From positions 496,001 to 560,000 of the forward strand of contig NZ_SJKA01000002.1 of assembly GCF_004331435.1 (NCBI RefSeq): a stretch of DNA of 64,000 nt, read 5' to 3'. Source of the DNA: Kribbella sindirgiensis (GTDB lineage: Bacteria > Actinomycetota > Actinomycetes > Propionibacteriales > Kribbellaceae). The notes beneath the pieces are model-generated. The model saw nothing but the letters and a program-made list of their open reading frames with translations. It made no database searches and was not told the origin of the DNA. Position 1 is the first letter of the stretch; every line of letters begins with the position of its first letter. Of the stretch, positions 1-8,082 are shown in pieces. The position numbers and the translations under genes are program-made.

Positions 1-1042
1 GGGTCATCTTGCCGGGGTGCTCGATCAGGGACTCGACGCCGCCGAGGGACTCCCCGAGGGTGAAGACCTCGGCCTTGTTGCAGATGTCCAGCGCCTGCGC
101 CTCGCCGCCGGTGACGCGGAAGCTGACGATCCCGCCGAACCGCTTCATCTGCTTGGCGGCGGTCTCGTGGCCCGGGTGCCCGTCGACGCCCGGGTACAGC
201 ACCTGGCTGACCGACTGGTGCCGCTGCAGGAACTCGACGACCTTCTCGGCGTTGTCGCTGTGCCGGTCCATCCGGACGCCGAGCGTCTTGATGCCGCGCA
301 GCACCAGCCAGGAGTCGAACGGCCCGGCGACGGCGCCGATCGCGTTCTGATGGAAGGCGATCTTCTCCGCCAGCTCGGCGTCCCGCACGATCAGCGCACC
401 GCCGACCACGTCGGAGTGCCCACCCATGTACTTCGTCGTCGAGTGCACGACCACGTCCGCGCCCAGCTCCAGCGGCTGCTGCAGGTACGGCGAGGCGAAC
501 GTGTTGTCGACCACCAGCAGGGCGCCGGCGTCGTGCGCGATCTGGGCGACGATGGCGATGTCCGCGACGTTCAGCAGCGGGTTGGTCGGGGTCTCGAGCC
601 AGACGACCTTCGTCCGTCCCGGCTGGATCGCGGCCCGGATCGCCTCCGGGTGCGTGACCGCGGCCGGCGTCATCTCGACGCCCCAGGTGCCGAGAACGCG
701 GGCGAACAGGCGGAACGTGCCGCCGTACGCGTCGTCGGGGAACACCACATGGTCACCCGGCACGCACAGTGAGCGGATCAGGGTGTCCTCGGCGGCGAGA
801 CCGCTGGCGAACGCGAACCCGCGGTTGCCCGCCTCGATCGCGGCCAGACACTCCTCCAGCGCCGTCCGGGTCGGGTTCGCCGACCGGGAGTACTCGTAGC
901 CGTTGCGCAGCCCGCCGACGCCGTCCTGCTTGTAGGTGCTGGTCGCGTAGATCGGCGGGACCACCGAACCGGTGGTCGGGTCAGGCTCGTTCCCGGCGTG
1001 GATGGCGAGCGTCTCGAAGCCGTAGCGGTGTTCCGTGTTCAC
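1..1042 (-). CDS. metB: cystathionine gamma-synthase, 3' end cut by window edge
   Basis: PLP-dependent trans-sulfuration enzyme. In the family it joins O-acyl-homoserine to cysteine to form cystathionine; some members act as gamma-lyases. About 347 codons are visible, starting at a GTG (protein begins VNTEHRYGFETLAIHAG). The family signature is clear: an early VPPIYATSTYKQ segment, the YSRSANPTR motif, FASGLAAED, the cofactor-binding DNTFASPYLQ, and the PLP lysine in HSTTKYMGGHSDVVGG. Some 30-40 C-terminal residues lie outside the window, the last visible motif being GESLGGVESLIEHP. A cystathionine beta-synthase gene lies at 29968-31341 on the same strand, so the two could run reverse trans-sulfuration. 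Synthase versus lyase cannot be settled from sequence alone. Confidence 0.93.
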   Translation of the reverse strand, partial: MNTEHRYGFETLAIHAGNEPDPTTGSVVPPIYATSTYKQDGVGGLRNGYEYSRSANPTRTALEECLAAIEAGNRGFAFASGLAAEDTLIRSLCVPGDHVVFPDDAYGGTFRLFARVLGTWGVEMTPAAVTHPEAIRAAIQPGRTKVVWLETPTNPLLNVADIAIVAQIAHDAGALLVVDNTFASPYLQQPLELGADVVVHSTTKYMGGHSDVVGGALIVRDAELAEKIAFHQNAIGAVAGPFDSWLVLRGIKTLGVRMDRHSDNAEKVVEFLQRHQSVSQVLYPGVDGHPGHETAAKQMKRFGGIVSFRVTGGEAQALDICNKAEVFTLGESLGGVESLIEHPGKMT

Positions 1043-1235
1043 CGGACCAGCGTACGGCCTGGTCTGATCGGGTCCCGCACGACGTCCGGCGCTGAGACGA
1101 TCCGGCGGATCCTGGTTGTCCACAGCTGCGTCGTACTCGCTGGCGAATGACCCATAGGGCCGCCTACGGTTGCGCACAGAGGGTCATCTGGAGGTTTGCG
1201 GTCATGGACCGGGCAAGGAAGGACGACGGCGCCGG

Positions 1236-1817
1236 ATGAAGACGCAGGACAGGCCACTCGACCAGGACGACCTGGCGATGGCGGATCTCGCCGAGATTCC
1301 GGACTGGACCGTGATCGCGGGACCGGACGGCGACGACGCCGGGCCCGAGGTCGTGCGCGCCCTGGTGAACCGGGTGATGGATCAGACCTCGTGGCAGCCG
1401 TGGCCGCTGCAGGCCGGCGAGGTGATCGGCGCCGACATGGTCTCGTGGGGGTTCACCACCCAGCGCGGCACCACGATGATCGTGTTCGACGGTCTGGCGT
1501 TCCCCGACTGCCCGGACAGCGGCTGGTCGGCGTACGAGATCGGTCCGGACGACATCGCCGCCGCCGAGTCCGGGCTGGACGCGCACTGGCCGGACCACCT
1601 CGAGCTCGCGACCAGGCACTGGGGGGAGCCCGACTACGTCGGCGACGAGGGCAGTCCGACGTTCGCGGACGAGTGGGAGCCTGGCGCCGGGACCGGCCGC
1701 CGGCACCTGGCCGTCTGGCTGCGTCCGGGCGCCCAGATCCACCTCTACAGCACCAAACCCAGCAAGGACCCGCTGACGACGTCTGTCGGGGTCAACTACG
1801 CCGTGTACATCGACTAG
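1236..1817 (+). CDS. hypothetical protein, acidic, 193 aa
   Basis: I do not recognise the family. The frame opens further upstream at 1170, but ATG 1236 (MKTQDRPLDQDD) is preferred: GGAAGGA lies about 12 bases before it and the earlier residues are Arg/Gly-rich noise. The product is soluble, acidic and tryptophan-rich, with no signal peptide or membrane segment. It ends with a beta-type stretch (HLAVWLRPGAQIHLYSTKP). The next gene begins 10 bases after the stop, so the two are almost certainly co-transcribed. A partner or chaperone for the large coiled-coil protein is possible but is only inference. Confidence 0.75.
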   Translation: MKTQDRPLDQDDLAMADLAEIPDWTVIAGPDGDDAGPEVVRALVNRVMDQTSWQPWPLQAGEVIGADMVSWGFTTQRGTTMIVFDGLAFPDCPDSGWSAYEIGPDDIAAAESGLDAHWPDHLELATRHWGEPDYVGDEGSPTFADEWEPGAGTGRRHLAVWLRPGAQIHLYSTKPSKDPLTTSVGVNYAVYID

Positions 1818-1827
1818 GAGACCCCAC

Positions 1828-4107
1828 ATGAGCGAGCCCTCACAGGAAGGTACCGGCGTTCGCGCCAGGTACTCCCGTTGGCGTGCCACGTCGCGGGGTC
1901 GCAAGACGCTGAAGGCGGCGTACGCGCAGGCGGCCCGCGACGTGAAGCGGATGGACCCCGCGGTCCGTGAGCGGATCGGCCGCGCCAACATGACGCAGTC
2001 CGACCTGCAGCAGCTGGCGACCCTGCATGTCGACTCAACGATGCGCCCGGATCGGTCCGCCGGTCTCTCGGAGCGGCTCGGCCAGGCAGCGAACGCCCGG
2101 CTGCAGCAGGCGGGACCCGCCCCCAGGCAACCCCGGATCTCCAGGACCAGGAACCCGCTCCGCAGACTCGCCCGCAGGTACTCACGCTGGGGACGGAACG
2201 AACGGCGTGGGACGAAGACGCTCAAGGCCGCGCTGACGCAGGCGGCGAAGGATGTGAAACGTACCGATCCGGCCGTGCTGCGTACCATCGGTCGATCGAC
2301 GCTGACCAGCGCGGACCTCGCGGCGCTCGCGTCGGGCCGGATGGATCAGGTGTTCCGGCCGGAGGGCCGGCTCCAGGGGCTGTCCGGGCAGCAGAACGGC
2401 GCTGGGCGGCAAGGGCAGGGCATTCAGTCGCGGGACGCAGTGCGGCAGGTGCCGCAGCTGTCCGAGCAGATGAGCCAGCGGATGGAGGCGCTGCAGCAGT
2501 CGATCATCGAGAGCCAGCGGCAGGTCATCTCGCTGATGGAGGAGAACAACCGCCTGCAGGCCGAGATGCGTCAACTGCTCGAGGCGCGCGTCCAGCAGCT
2601 GGAGCAGGAGAACGCCGCGAACCCGAGCCTGGAGCCCGCTCAGCAACGGGAAGCCGCCAACCAGCTGGAGACAGGCGCCGACCAGGAAGCGGGCGAACGC
2701 ACCGAAGGCGAATCCGAAGCCCGCGCGGAGGGCGAACCCCGCACGGCAGGCGAAGCCGAGGTCGGCGAAGGCGAGCCCCGCGGCGCGGGCGAAGCCGGGG
2801 TCGGGGACGACAACGGGCAGCAGGTTGGTGATGGCGGGGAGCCGCAGACGCCTCAGGCCGGCCCGGAGGTCGACGGTGCGGAGACGCAATCGCCTGCGGA
2901 AGGCTGGACTGTCTCGTCCGAGACCCAGGGCGAGTCCGTCAGGGCCAGCGAGGCACGAGAGGACCGGCAGACCACAGGCGAGGTGGAGGCACCCGCAGCC
3001 AGCGCGCAAGATCCAGCGGTCACGCCGGCGCCTGCCGTCGACACCCAACAACCAGGCACCGACCCCCAGCAGCCTGGGGTCAACGGCCAGCAACCAGCGG
3101 GCGAGGCGCAGCAACCGCAGGAACCCGCGGCGGCGACGGCGCCGAGGACGCCTTCTACCCGTCGGGAACTCGTGGCAGACACGCCCGGACCCGTCACCAT
3201 CGACGCCGAGCTGATGCGATCTGCCGGCAAGGTCACGGTCAGGGTCGATCCGAACTGCACGCAAGCCAGGCTGGAGATCTCGACCGCCGACACCGAGGGC
3301 CCCTCGGCCGAGGCGGTACAGCGCGCAACGCTCGGGCAGAACAGCGACGGCGTACTCTCCGCGAAGGTTGCCGGCACCTCGAACGGCGCTGTGATCAGCA
3401 CGGGGAACAACGGCATCCAGATCTCCGGGTACAACGGTTCGATCCAGGTCAACGGCGTACAGATCAACGGCGACGGCACCCCGGCTCCGTCGCCGATCGA
3501 GGTGACCGCCGTCGTACCGCCCGGAAGTGCGCTGAGCGCGCGGACCCAGAGCGCCGATATCGAGGCCCATGGCCTCACCGATGTCGACGCACGGAGCCAG
3601 TCCGGTGATGTGAACGTGGACTCCGCGAGATCCGTCGTCGCCGACACCCAGTCCGGAGACGTCTCCGTCGGCCGGGTCCAGGACCTCGACGCCAGGTCAC
3701 AGAGCGGGAACGTGTCGGCCCAACGGGTCGAGGGCGAGGTCCGGGCGAAGACACAGAGCGGGAACGTGTCGGTCAACCAGTTCGCCGGCGGGACAGCGCG
3801 CGTGGGCTCGATGTCCGGCAACGCCAACATCCACGTCGTCGATCCGGCCGCGAACGGGCCCAGGATCGTCCGCGCCGACTCGATGTCCGGCAACGCGACC
3901 GTCAGCACCTCGAGCGAGGGGGTCGCGCAGAACCTGAACGCCGACGCGACGTCGATGACCGGTCGCGCCAGCGCGCCGCCGCGTGCGTCCGCCACGCCCA
4001 TGCACCAGTCGGGCCAGGGCGCCAGACCGGACCAGGGCGCCAGGCCTGACCATCAGATGCCAGGTCGGCAGGCCCCCACGGCCCGCGGCCCTGCCTCAGA
4101 AAAGTGA
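1828..4107 (+). CDS. large cytoplasmic repeat/coiled-coil protein with DUF4097-like C-terminal beta domain
   Basis: This 759-residue protein has no signal peptide and no membrane helix. Four regions are visible. Residues about 14-75 and 117-179 are two copies of a basic helical repeat sharing RYSRW, KTLKAA, QAA-DVKR-DPAV, IGR and DL--LA. Residues about 208-266 form a heptad-rich coiled coil (SEQMSQRMEALQQ, LMEENNRLQAEMRQLLEA). Residues about 267-450 are low-complexity Glu/Gly/Ala, then Pro/Gln-rich. From about 452 to 690 there is a beta-solenoid-like region with repeated SGDV/SGNV turns (ARSQSGDVNV, DTQSGDVSV, KTQSGNVSV, DSMSGNATV), typical of DUF4097 putative adhesins. It follows the unknown 193-residue gene by 10 bases. 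A scaffold or filament-forming role is speculation. Confidence 0.85.
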   Translation: MSEPSQEGTGVRARYSRWRATSRGRKTLKAAYAQAARDVKRMDPAVRERIGRANMTQSDLQQLATLHVDSTMRPDRSAGLSERLGQAANARLQQAGPAPRQPRISRTRNPLRRLARRYSRWGRNERRGTKTLKAALTQAAKDVKRTDPAVLRTIGRSTLTSADLAALASGRMDQVFRPEGRLQGLSGQQNGAGRQGQGIQSRDAVRQVPQLSEQMSQRMEALQQSIIESQRQVISLMEENNRLQAEMRQLLEARVQQLEQENAANPSLEPAQQREAANQLETGADQEAGERTEGESEARAEGEPRTAGEAEVGEGEPRGAGEAGVGDDNGQQVGDGGEPQTPQAGPEVDGAETQSPAEGWTVSSETQGESVRASEAREDRQTTGEVEAPAASAQDPAVTPAPAVDTQQPGTDPQQPGVNGQQPAGEAQQPQEPAAATAPRTPSTRRELVADTPGPVTIDAELMRSAGKVTVRVDPNCTQARLEISTADTEGPSAEAVQRATLGQNSDGVLSAKVAGTSNGAVISTGNNGIQISGYNGSIQVNGVQINGDGTPAPSPIEVTAVVPPGSALSARTQSADIEAHGLTDVDARSQSGDVNVDSARSVVADTQSGDVSVGRVQDLDARSQSGNVSAQRVEGEVRAKTQSGNVSVNQFAGGTARVGSMSGNANIHVVDPAANGPRIVRADSMSGNATVSTSSEGVAQNLNADATSMTGRASAPPRASATPMHQSGQGARPDQGARPDHQMPGRQAPTARGPASEK

Positions 4108-4151
4108 CACGGGACCGCAGCGTCGACCGCGGCACCTGACCACGGGAACGG

Positions 4152-4448
4152 TCAGAAGTCGGTCAGCGTCAGCCGGGTTTCCACTGGGGTGCCCTCGGCG
4201 AGGTTCTCGGCGGTTCGGACCGGTTTCTTGACGGGGAGGACGTAGGTGCCGGTCTTGGTGGGAAACACCGAGGTCTGCCAGGTGGTAGCGCCTATGGTGA
4301 CCGTGACCCGCACCGAGCCGAAGCCTTTCCGGCGGCCCTCGGTGAGGTCGGTGATCTCGTCGCTGACGTCCTCCGGCACCGTGACGAAGTACCAGCTGCC
4401 CTCGCCCTGGTGCTCCCACAGCGGCGCGGTGAACCGGTAGCCCGTCAT
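4152..4448 (-). CDS. DUF1905 domain protein, 98 aa
   Basis: Small beta-rich protein beginning MTGYRFTAPLWEHQGEGSWY and containing FVTVPEDVSDEI, the usual opening of DUF1905 proteins. VRVTVTIGATTWQTSVFP and YVLPVKKPVR follow, also characteristic. No biochemical role is established for the family. Its ATG overlaps the TGA of the upstream TetR gene (4445-4448), so it is translationally coupled to the repressor. The open frame extends upstream through the TetR region, but that part is a shadow. Confidence 0.87.
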   Translation of the reverse strand: MTGYRFTAPLWEHQGEGSWYFVTVPEDVSDEITDLTEGRRKGFGSVRVTVTIGATTWQTSVFPTKTGTYVLPVKKPVRTAENLAEGTPVETRLTLTDF

Positions 4449-5026
4449 TCGCCGACCGGCAGGCCGCGCCGAGCGAGGACGGCGCCGGCCGCGTCCAGCA
4501 GCACCAGGCGGAGCTCGTCGTCGGTGACCGGCAGATCGGCGCCGGCCGACATCGCCGCCCCGACCGTCTCGACGGCGGCCCCCGCGCGCAACCGGTCCGC
4601 CGGGCTCGGATCCGGTCCCGCCAGCCAGAGCTGGAATCGGCGGCTCTGGGCGATCAGCGCGTCGAGGTCGTCCCCGAAGGCCGCGAGTACGGCGGCGATG
4701 TCGCGGAGCAGGGTCGGCCCGGTCGACCGGTGCGCGACGACCACGTCGACGTACGCCCGCAGGACCAGACGCTCGTTCTCCGGGGACCACGGCAGCGTCT
4801 CGGGGAGCTTCAGGATCTGGAACATGTCGTCGAGGAACGTGCCGACGATCGCGCGCAGCAGCTCCTGCTTCGACGAGTAGTGGTAGTACAGCGACGCCTT
4901 GGTGATGCCGACTTGCTCGGCGATCTCGCGCAGGCTCGTCTTGTCGTACCCCTGGGTGGAGAACAGGTGGACCGCGGCGCGATGGATCTCCGCCTTGGTG
5001 TCCCGGGAACTGGTCGCGTGCTGCAC
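4445..5026 (-). CDS. TetR/AcrR family transcriptional repressor
   Basis: A 193-residue one-component regulator. The N-terminal helix-turn-helix is textbook: AEIHRAAVHLFSTQGYDKTS, LREIAEQVGITKASLYYHYS and KQELLRAIVGTF. The C-terminal ligand domain is of ordinary length and shows no family-specific motif. It is transcribed away from the MMPL exporter gene, and the 101-base gap contains a tandem palindromic array (5053-5093), the obvious operator for autoregulation and exporter control. The inducing ligand is unknown. Confidence 0.93.
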   Translation of the reverse strand: MQHATSSRDTKAEIHRAAVHLFSTQGYDKTSLREIAEQVGITKASLYYHYSSKQELLRAIVGTFLDDMFQILKLPETLPWSPENERLVLRAYVDVVVAHRSTGPTLLRDIAAVLAAFGDDLDALIAQSRRFQLWLAGPDPSPADRLRAGAAVETVGAAMSAGADLPVTDDELRLVLLDAAGAVLARRGLPVGE

Positions 5027-5052
5027 GTCACCACCTTCTCACCTTCACCCGC

Positions 5053-5093
5053 CTACCGGTCGGCAGGTAGTCTACCTACCGACCGGCAGGTAG
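5053..5093. promoter_or_regulatory. overlapping palindromic operator for the TetR/MMPL pair
   Basis: CTACCGGTCGGCAGGTAG (5053-5070) is followed after one base by a 22-base copy with matching CTACCT/AGGTAG arms (5072-5093). The facing halves form a third dyad, GGTCGGCAGGTAG/CTACCTACCGACC, centred at 5071 with one mismatched pair. This suits binding of two TetR dimers between the divergent starts at 5026 and 5128. Confidence 0.8.
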
Positions 5094-5127
5094 ACAGTGT
5101 GTTTCAACCCTCAGGAGGGGGTTCGGG

Positions 5128-7287
5128 GTGTTCACCAAACTCGGACGCTTCGTCGTCCACAACCCGTGGAAGGTGATCGCCGCCTGGGTGGTCGCGGCGG
5201 TCGCCGTGATCGCGTTCGCGCCGACACTCGCGGACGTCACCACCAAGGACCAGGCGGCGCTGCTGCCCGACAAGTACGAGTCGGTGCAGGCGCAGAAGCT
5301 GGCCGCCGACGCGTTCGGGCAGACCAACGACGCGACCGCCAGCATCGTCGTCAAGCGGAACGCGGGCGGCGAACTGACCGCGTCCGACCAGGCGAAGGTC
5401 ACCGAGGTGGCCACCAAGATCACCGCGGCGAAGATCGAACGGGTCACCGCCGCGATCACCGGCCCGCAGGCGGTCTCGCCGAACAAGCAGGTCCAGATCA
5501 TCAGCGTCGGCCTCAAGGGCGCGCCGGACGAGCAGGCGGTGCTGGACGCCGTACAGAAGATCCGGGACGTCACCGGCAGCACCTTGACCGGCGCCGATCT
5601 CGAGTACGGCGTGACCGGCGACGCGGCGCTGATGCTCGACAACCAGGACGCGTTCGACAACGCCTTCATCGTGGTCGGCATCGCGACCGTCGTACTGATC
5701 GTCGGCCTGCTGCTGGTGATTTACCGGAGCCCGGTCGCGGCGTTCCTGCCGATCCTGACGGTCGGTCTGGTGTCGGCGATCGCGCCCGGCCTGATCGCGC
5801 TGGTCGCGAAGGCGACCGATCTGCAGGTCACGCAGGACCTGCAGACGATCCTGACCGTCGTGCTGTACGGCGTCGGCACCGACTACATCCTCTTCCTGCT
5901 GTTCCGGTTCCGTGAGCGGCTGCGCGCCGGCGAGGCGCCGAAGGAAGCGCTGGTGAACGCGGTCGCCCGGGTCGCCGAGGTGATCGTGTCGGCGGCCGGC
6001 GCGATCGTGGTCGCGTTCAGCGCGCTGCTGCTCGCGGTGTTCGGCGGGTTCAAGAGCCTCGGCCCGGGTCTCGCGATCGCGGTCGCGGTGATGGCGTTCG
6101 CGGCGATCACGCTGGTCCCGGCGGTCGTCTCGCTGCTCGGCCCGAAGGTGTTCTGGCCGTCGAAGTCGTGGCAGAAGACGCCGAAGGGCGCGATGTTCAA
6201 GCGGTTCGGCACGTTCACCGCGCGGCGTCCGGCGGTGGTCGCGGCGATCTCCGGCGGCGTGATGGTCGTGCTCGCGCTCGGCTCGCTCGGGATGAAGGTC
6301 GACTACGACGCGTTCAGCCAGCTGCCGGACGGCACCGAGTCCTCGCGCGCGATCAAGGACCTGCAGGCGGGTTTCCCGGCCGGCGCGCTGAACCCCACCA
6401 CGGTCTACGTCCGGAGCACCGACGGTACGCCGCTGGATCCGGCCGAGCTCACGACGTACGCCGGGAAACTGGCGAAGGTCGACGGTGTCGGAGGGGTGCT
6501 TCCAGCCGGCGCCGACGGCAGCATGGCGTTGCTGAACAAGGACAAGGCCGTTGCCCAGATCAACGTCGTACTGAAGAACGCGCCGTACGCGAACGCCTCG
6601 CTGGACCTCGTCGACGGGAAGCTGCGTGACGTCTCGCACGCGGAGGCTCCGGAGGGTACGACGACGTTGCTCGGCGGCGTGACGTCCAGCTACACCGACA
6701 TCCGGGACGCCAACAGCCGGGACCTCTCGGTGATCTTCCCGGTCGCGGGCGGACTGATCGCGGTCATCCTCGCGCTGCTGCTGCGGTCGCTGATCGCGCC
6801 GCTGGTGCTGATGCTCGCGGTGGTGCTGAGCTTCTTCAGCTCGATCGGCGCGACCGTGTTCGTGTTCCAGGGCGCCGCCGGGCATGCGGGCGTGACGTTC
6901 TCGCTGCCGATCATGCTGTACCTGTTCGTCGTTGCCATCGGCACCGACTACAACATCCTGATGATCGCCCGCTTGCGTGAGGAGGCCGAACGCGGGACCG
7001 ATCCACGGACCGCGGCCGACCGCGCGATCGAGCACGGCGGCCCGTCGGTGGCGGCGGCAGGATTGATCCTGGCCGGTACTTTCTCGTCACTGATGCTGGC
7101 CGGTATGGCGCTGCTCACCGAGATGGGGTTCTCGGTCGCGGCCGGGATCGTGATCTCGGCGTTCGTGATGTCGAGCTTCCTGGTGCCGAGTGTGATCGCA
7201 CTGCTCGGTCGCCGCGCCTGGTGGCCGCGCCGGATGAAGGTCGACTCAGCTGTCCCCGAGGAGCGCGAGCTCGAACCTGTCAGCTGA
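5128..7287 (+). CDS. MMPL/RND family transporter (YdfJ/MmpL type)
   Basis: Inner-membrane exporter of 719 residues, probably proton-driven, with the duplicated MMPL architecture. A first helix (VIAAWVVAAVAVIAFAP) precedes a large extracytoplasmic loop (residues about 35-175), then five clustered helices. The second half repeats this, with its helix near residue 370 and loop near 390-530. Each half carries the GTDY signature on its helix bundle (GTDYILFLLFRFRERL and GTDYNILMIARLREEA). The GTG start follows AGGAGGGGG at 5113-5121. It is divergent from a TetR gene and preceded by a strong operator, so expression is probably substrate-induced. Substrate unknown; lipids or hydrophobic drugs are typical. 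Confidence 0.93.
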   Translation: MFTKLGRFVVHNPWKVIAAWVVAAVAVIAFAPTLADVTTKDQAALLPDKYESVQAQKLAADAFGQTNDATASIVVKRNAGGELTASDQAKVTEVATKITAAKIERVTAAITGPQAVSPNKQVQIISVGLKGAPDEQAVLDAVQKIRDVTGSTLTGADLEYGVTGDAALMLDNQDAFDNAFIVVGIATVVLIVGLLLVIYRSPVAAFLPILTVGLVSAIAPGLIALVAKATDLQVTQDLQTILTVVLYGVGTDYILFLLFRFRERLRAGEAPKEALVNAVARVAEVIVSAAGAIVVAFSALLLAVFGGFKSLGPGLAIAVAVMAFAAITLVPAVVSLLGPKVFWPSKSWQKTPKGAMFKRFGTFTARRPAVVAAISGGVMVVLALGSLGMKVDYDAFSQLPDGTESSRAIKDLQAGFPAGALNPTTVYVRSTDGTPLDPAELTTYAGKLAKVDGVGGVLPAGADGSMALLNKDKAVAQINVVLKNAPYANASLDLVDGKLRDVSHAEAPEGTTTLLGGVTSSYTDIRDANSRDLSVIFPVAGGLIAVILALLLRSLIAPLVLMLAVVLSFFSSIGATVFVFQGAAGHAGVTFSLPIMLYLFVVAIGTDYNILMIARLREEAERGTDPRTAADRAIEHGGPSVAAAGLILAGTFSSLMLAGMALLTEMGFSVAAGIVISAFVMSSFLVPSVIALLGRRAWWPRRMKVDSAVPEERELEPVS

Positions 7288-7322
7288 CAAGAACCCGCAG
7301 GCTGAGGGGTCCTGCGAGAAGA

Positions 7323-7356
7323 ACGGGTCCCGGACCGCTACTGGTCCGGGACCCGT
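7323..7356. terminator. bidirectional terminator hairpin
   Basis: A perfect 14-bp stem, ACGGGTCCCGGACC with its complement, and a 6-base loop, followed by CTTTC. It sits between the convergent exporter and YczE genes. Confidence 0.85.
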
Positions 7357-7359
7357 CTT

Positions 7360-8019
7360 TCATTCGCGCTTCAGGCGGACGGTGAAGATCGGCAGCAGGA
7401 TGTGGACGAGCGGGCCGATCGAGAGGGCGTAGACGACCGTGCCGACGCCGATCGAGCCGCCGAGCAGGAAGCCCGTGGCGAGGACGGTCAGCTCGAGCGA
7501 TGTCCGGACGAGACGGACACTCAGACCGGTACGGCGTACCAGGCCGGTCATCAGGCCGTCGCGGGGACCGGGGCCGAACTGGGCGCCGATGTAGAGGGCG
7601 CCGGCCAGCGCGTTGAGAACGACACCGGACAGCATGAACACGATCCGCAGCCAGAGCGCGTCCGGGCGATCGACCGTGGCCAAGGTCAGGTCGGTGACCA
7701 GGCCGATGACGATCGCGTTGCTGATCGTGCCGAGACCGGGCCACTGGCGCAGCGGGATCCAGGCGAGCAGTACGACGAAGCTCATCGCGATCACCACGGT
7801 CCCGAAGCTGAGCGGGAGGTGCTTGGTGATGCCGGAGTGGAACACGTCCCACGGGTCGAGGCCGAGGTTGCCCTGGATCATCAGGCCCATCGAGGCGCCG
7901 TACAGCGTCAGGCCGACGTACAGCTGCACCAGGCGGCGCGGGAGGTGGCCTGCCTTCAGCTGCTGGATCGGGTTGAGCGGCGCGAGCTGACGTGGCGGGG
8001 CATCGGAGGTGGCGGTCAC
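7360..8019 (-). CDS. YczE/YyaS/YitT family membrane protein
   Basis: A 219-residue integral membrane protein with five or six hydrophobic segments. It carries the family core LYVGLTLYGASMGLMI, GLDPWDVFHSGI and the later FGPGPRDGLMTGLVRRTG motif, in which the GLDPWD and GPRDGLM blocks are diagnostic. Function is not firmly known, and a transport role is suspected. It starts with GTG and is divergent from a MocR-type GntR/aminotransferase regulator, an arrangement known for yczE and its regulator YczR. Confidence 0.9.
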   Translation of the reverse strand: MTATSDAPPRQLAPLNPIQQLKAGHLPRRLVQLYVGLTLYGASMGLMIQGNLGLDPWDVFHSGITKHLPLSFGTVVIAMSFVVLLAWIPLRQWPGLGTISNAIVIGLVTDLTLATVDRPDALWLRIVFMLSGVVLNALAGALYIGAQFGPGPRDGLMTGLVRRTGLSVRLVRTSLELTVLATGFLLGGSIGVGTVVYALSIGPLVHILLPIFTVRLKRE

Positions 8020-8053
8020 GAGATCCAGTGTCCGGCGTAAGTGGCCTGGTATT

Positions 8054-8074
8054 CGATAGCCAGTTGCGCGATAG
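8054..8074. promoter_or_regulatory. direct CGATAG repeats in the yczE-mocR intergenic region
   Basis: Two CGATAG hexamers begin 15 bases apart (8054 and 8069), between the YczE start and the preferred regulator start at 8083. MocR proteins often bind direct repeats, so this is a plausible operator. Unverified. Confidence 0.4.
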
Positions 8075-8082
8075 TGGACTGC

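Noticed and set aside
1043..1235. A possible SAM or other riboswitch upstream of the cystathionine gamma-synthase gene
   Set aside because: I find no conserved riboswitch core in the leader by eye; a covariance-model search would be needed.
5104..7035. A 643-codon open frame antisense to the MMPL gene
   Set aside because: Arg/Asp/His-rich low-complexity translation with no motif; the plus strand has a full transporter.
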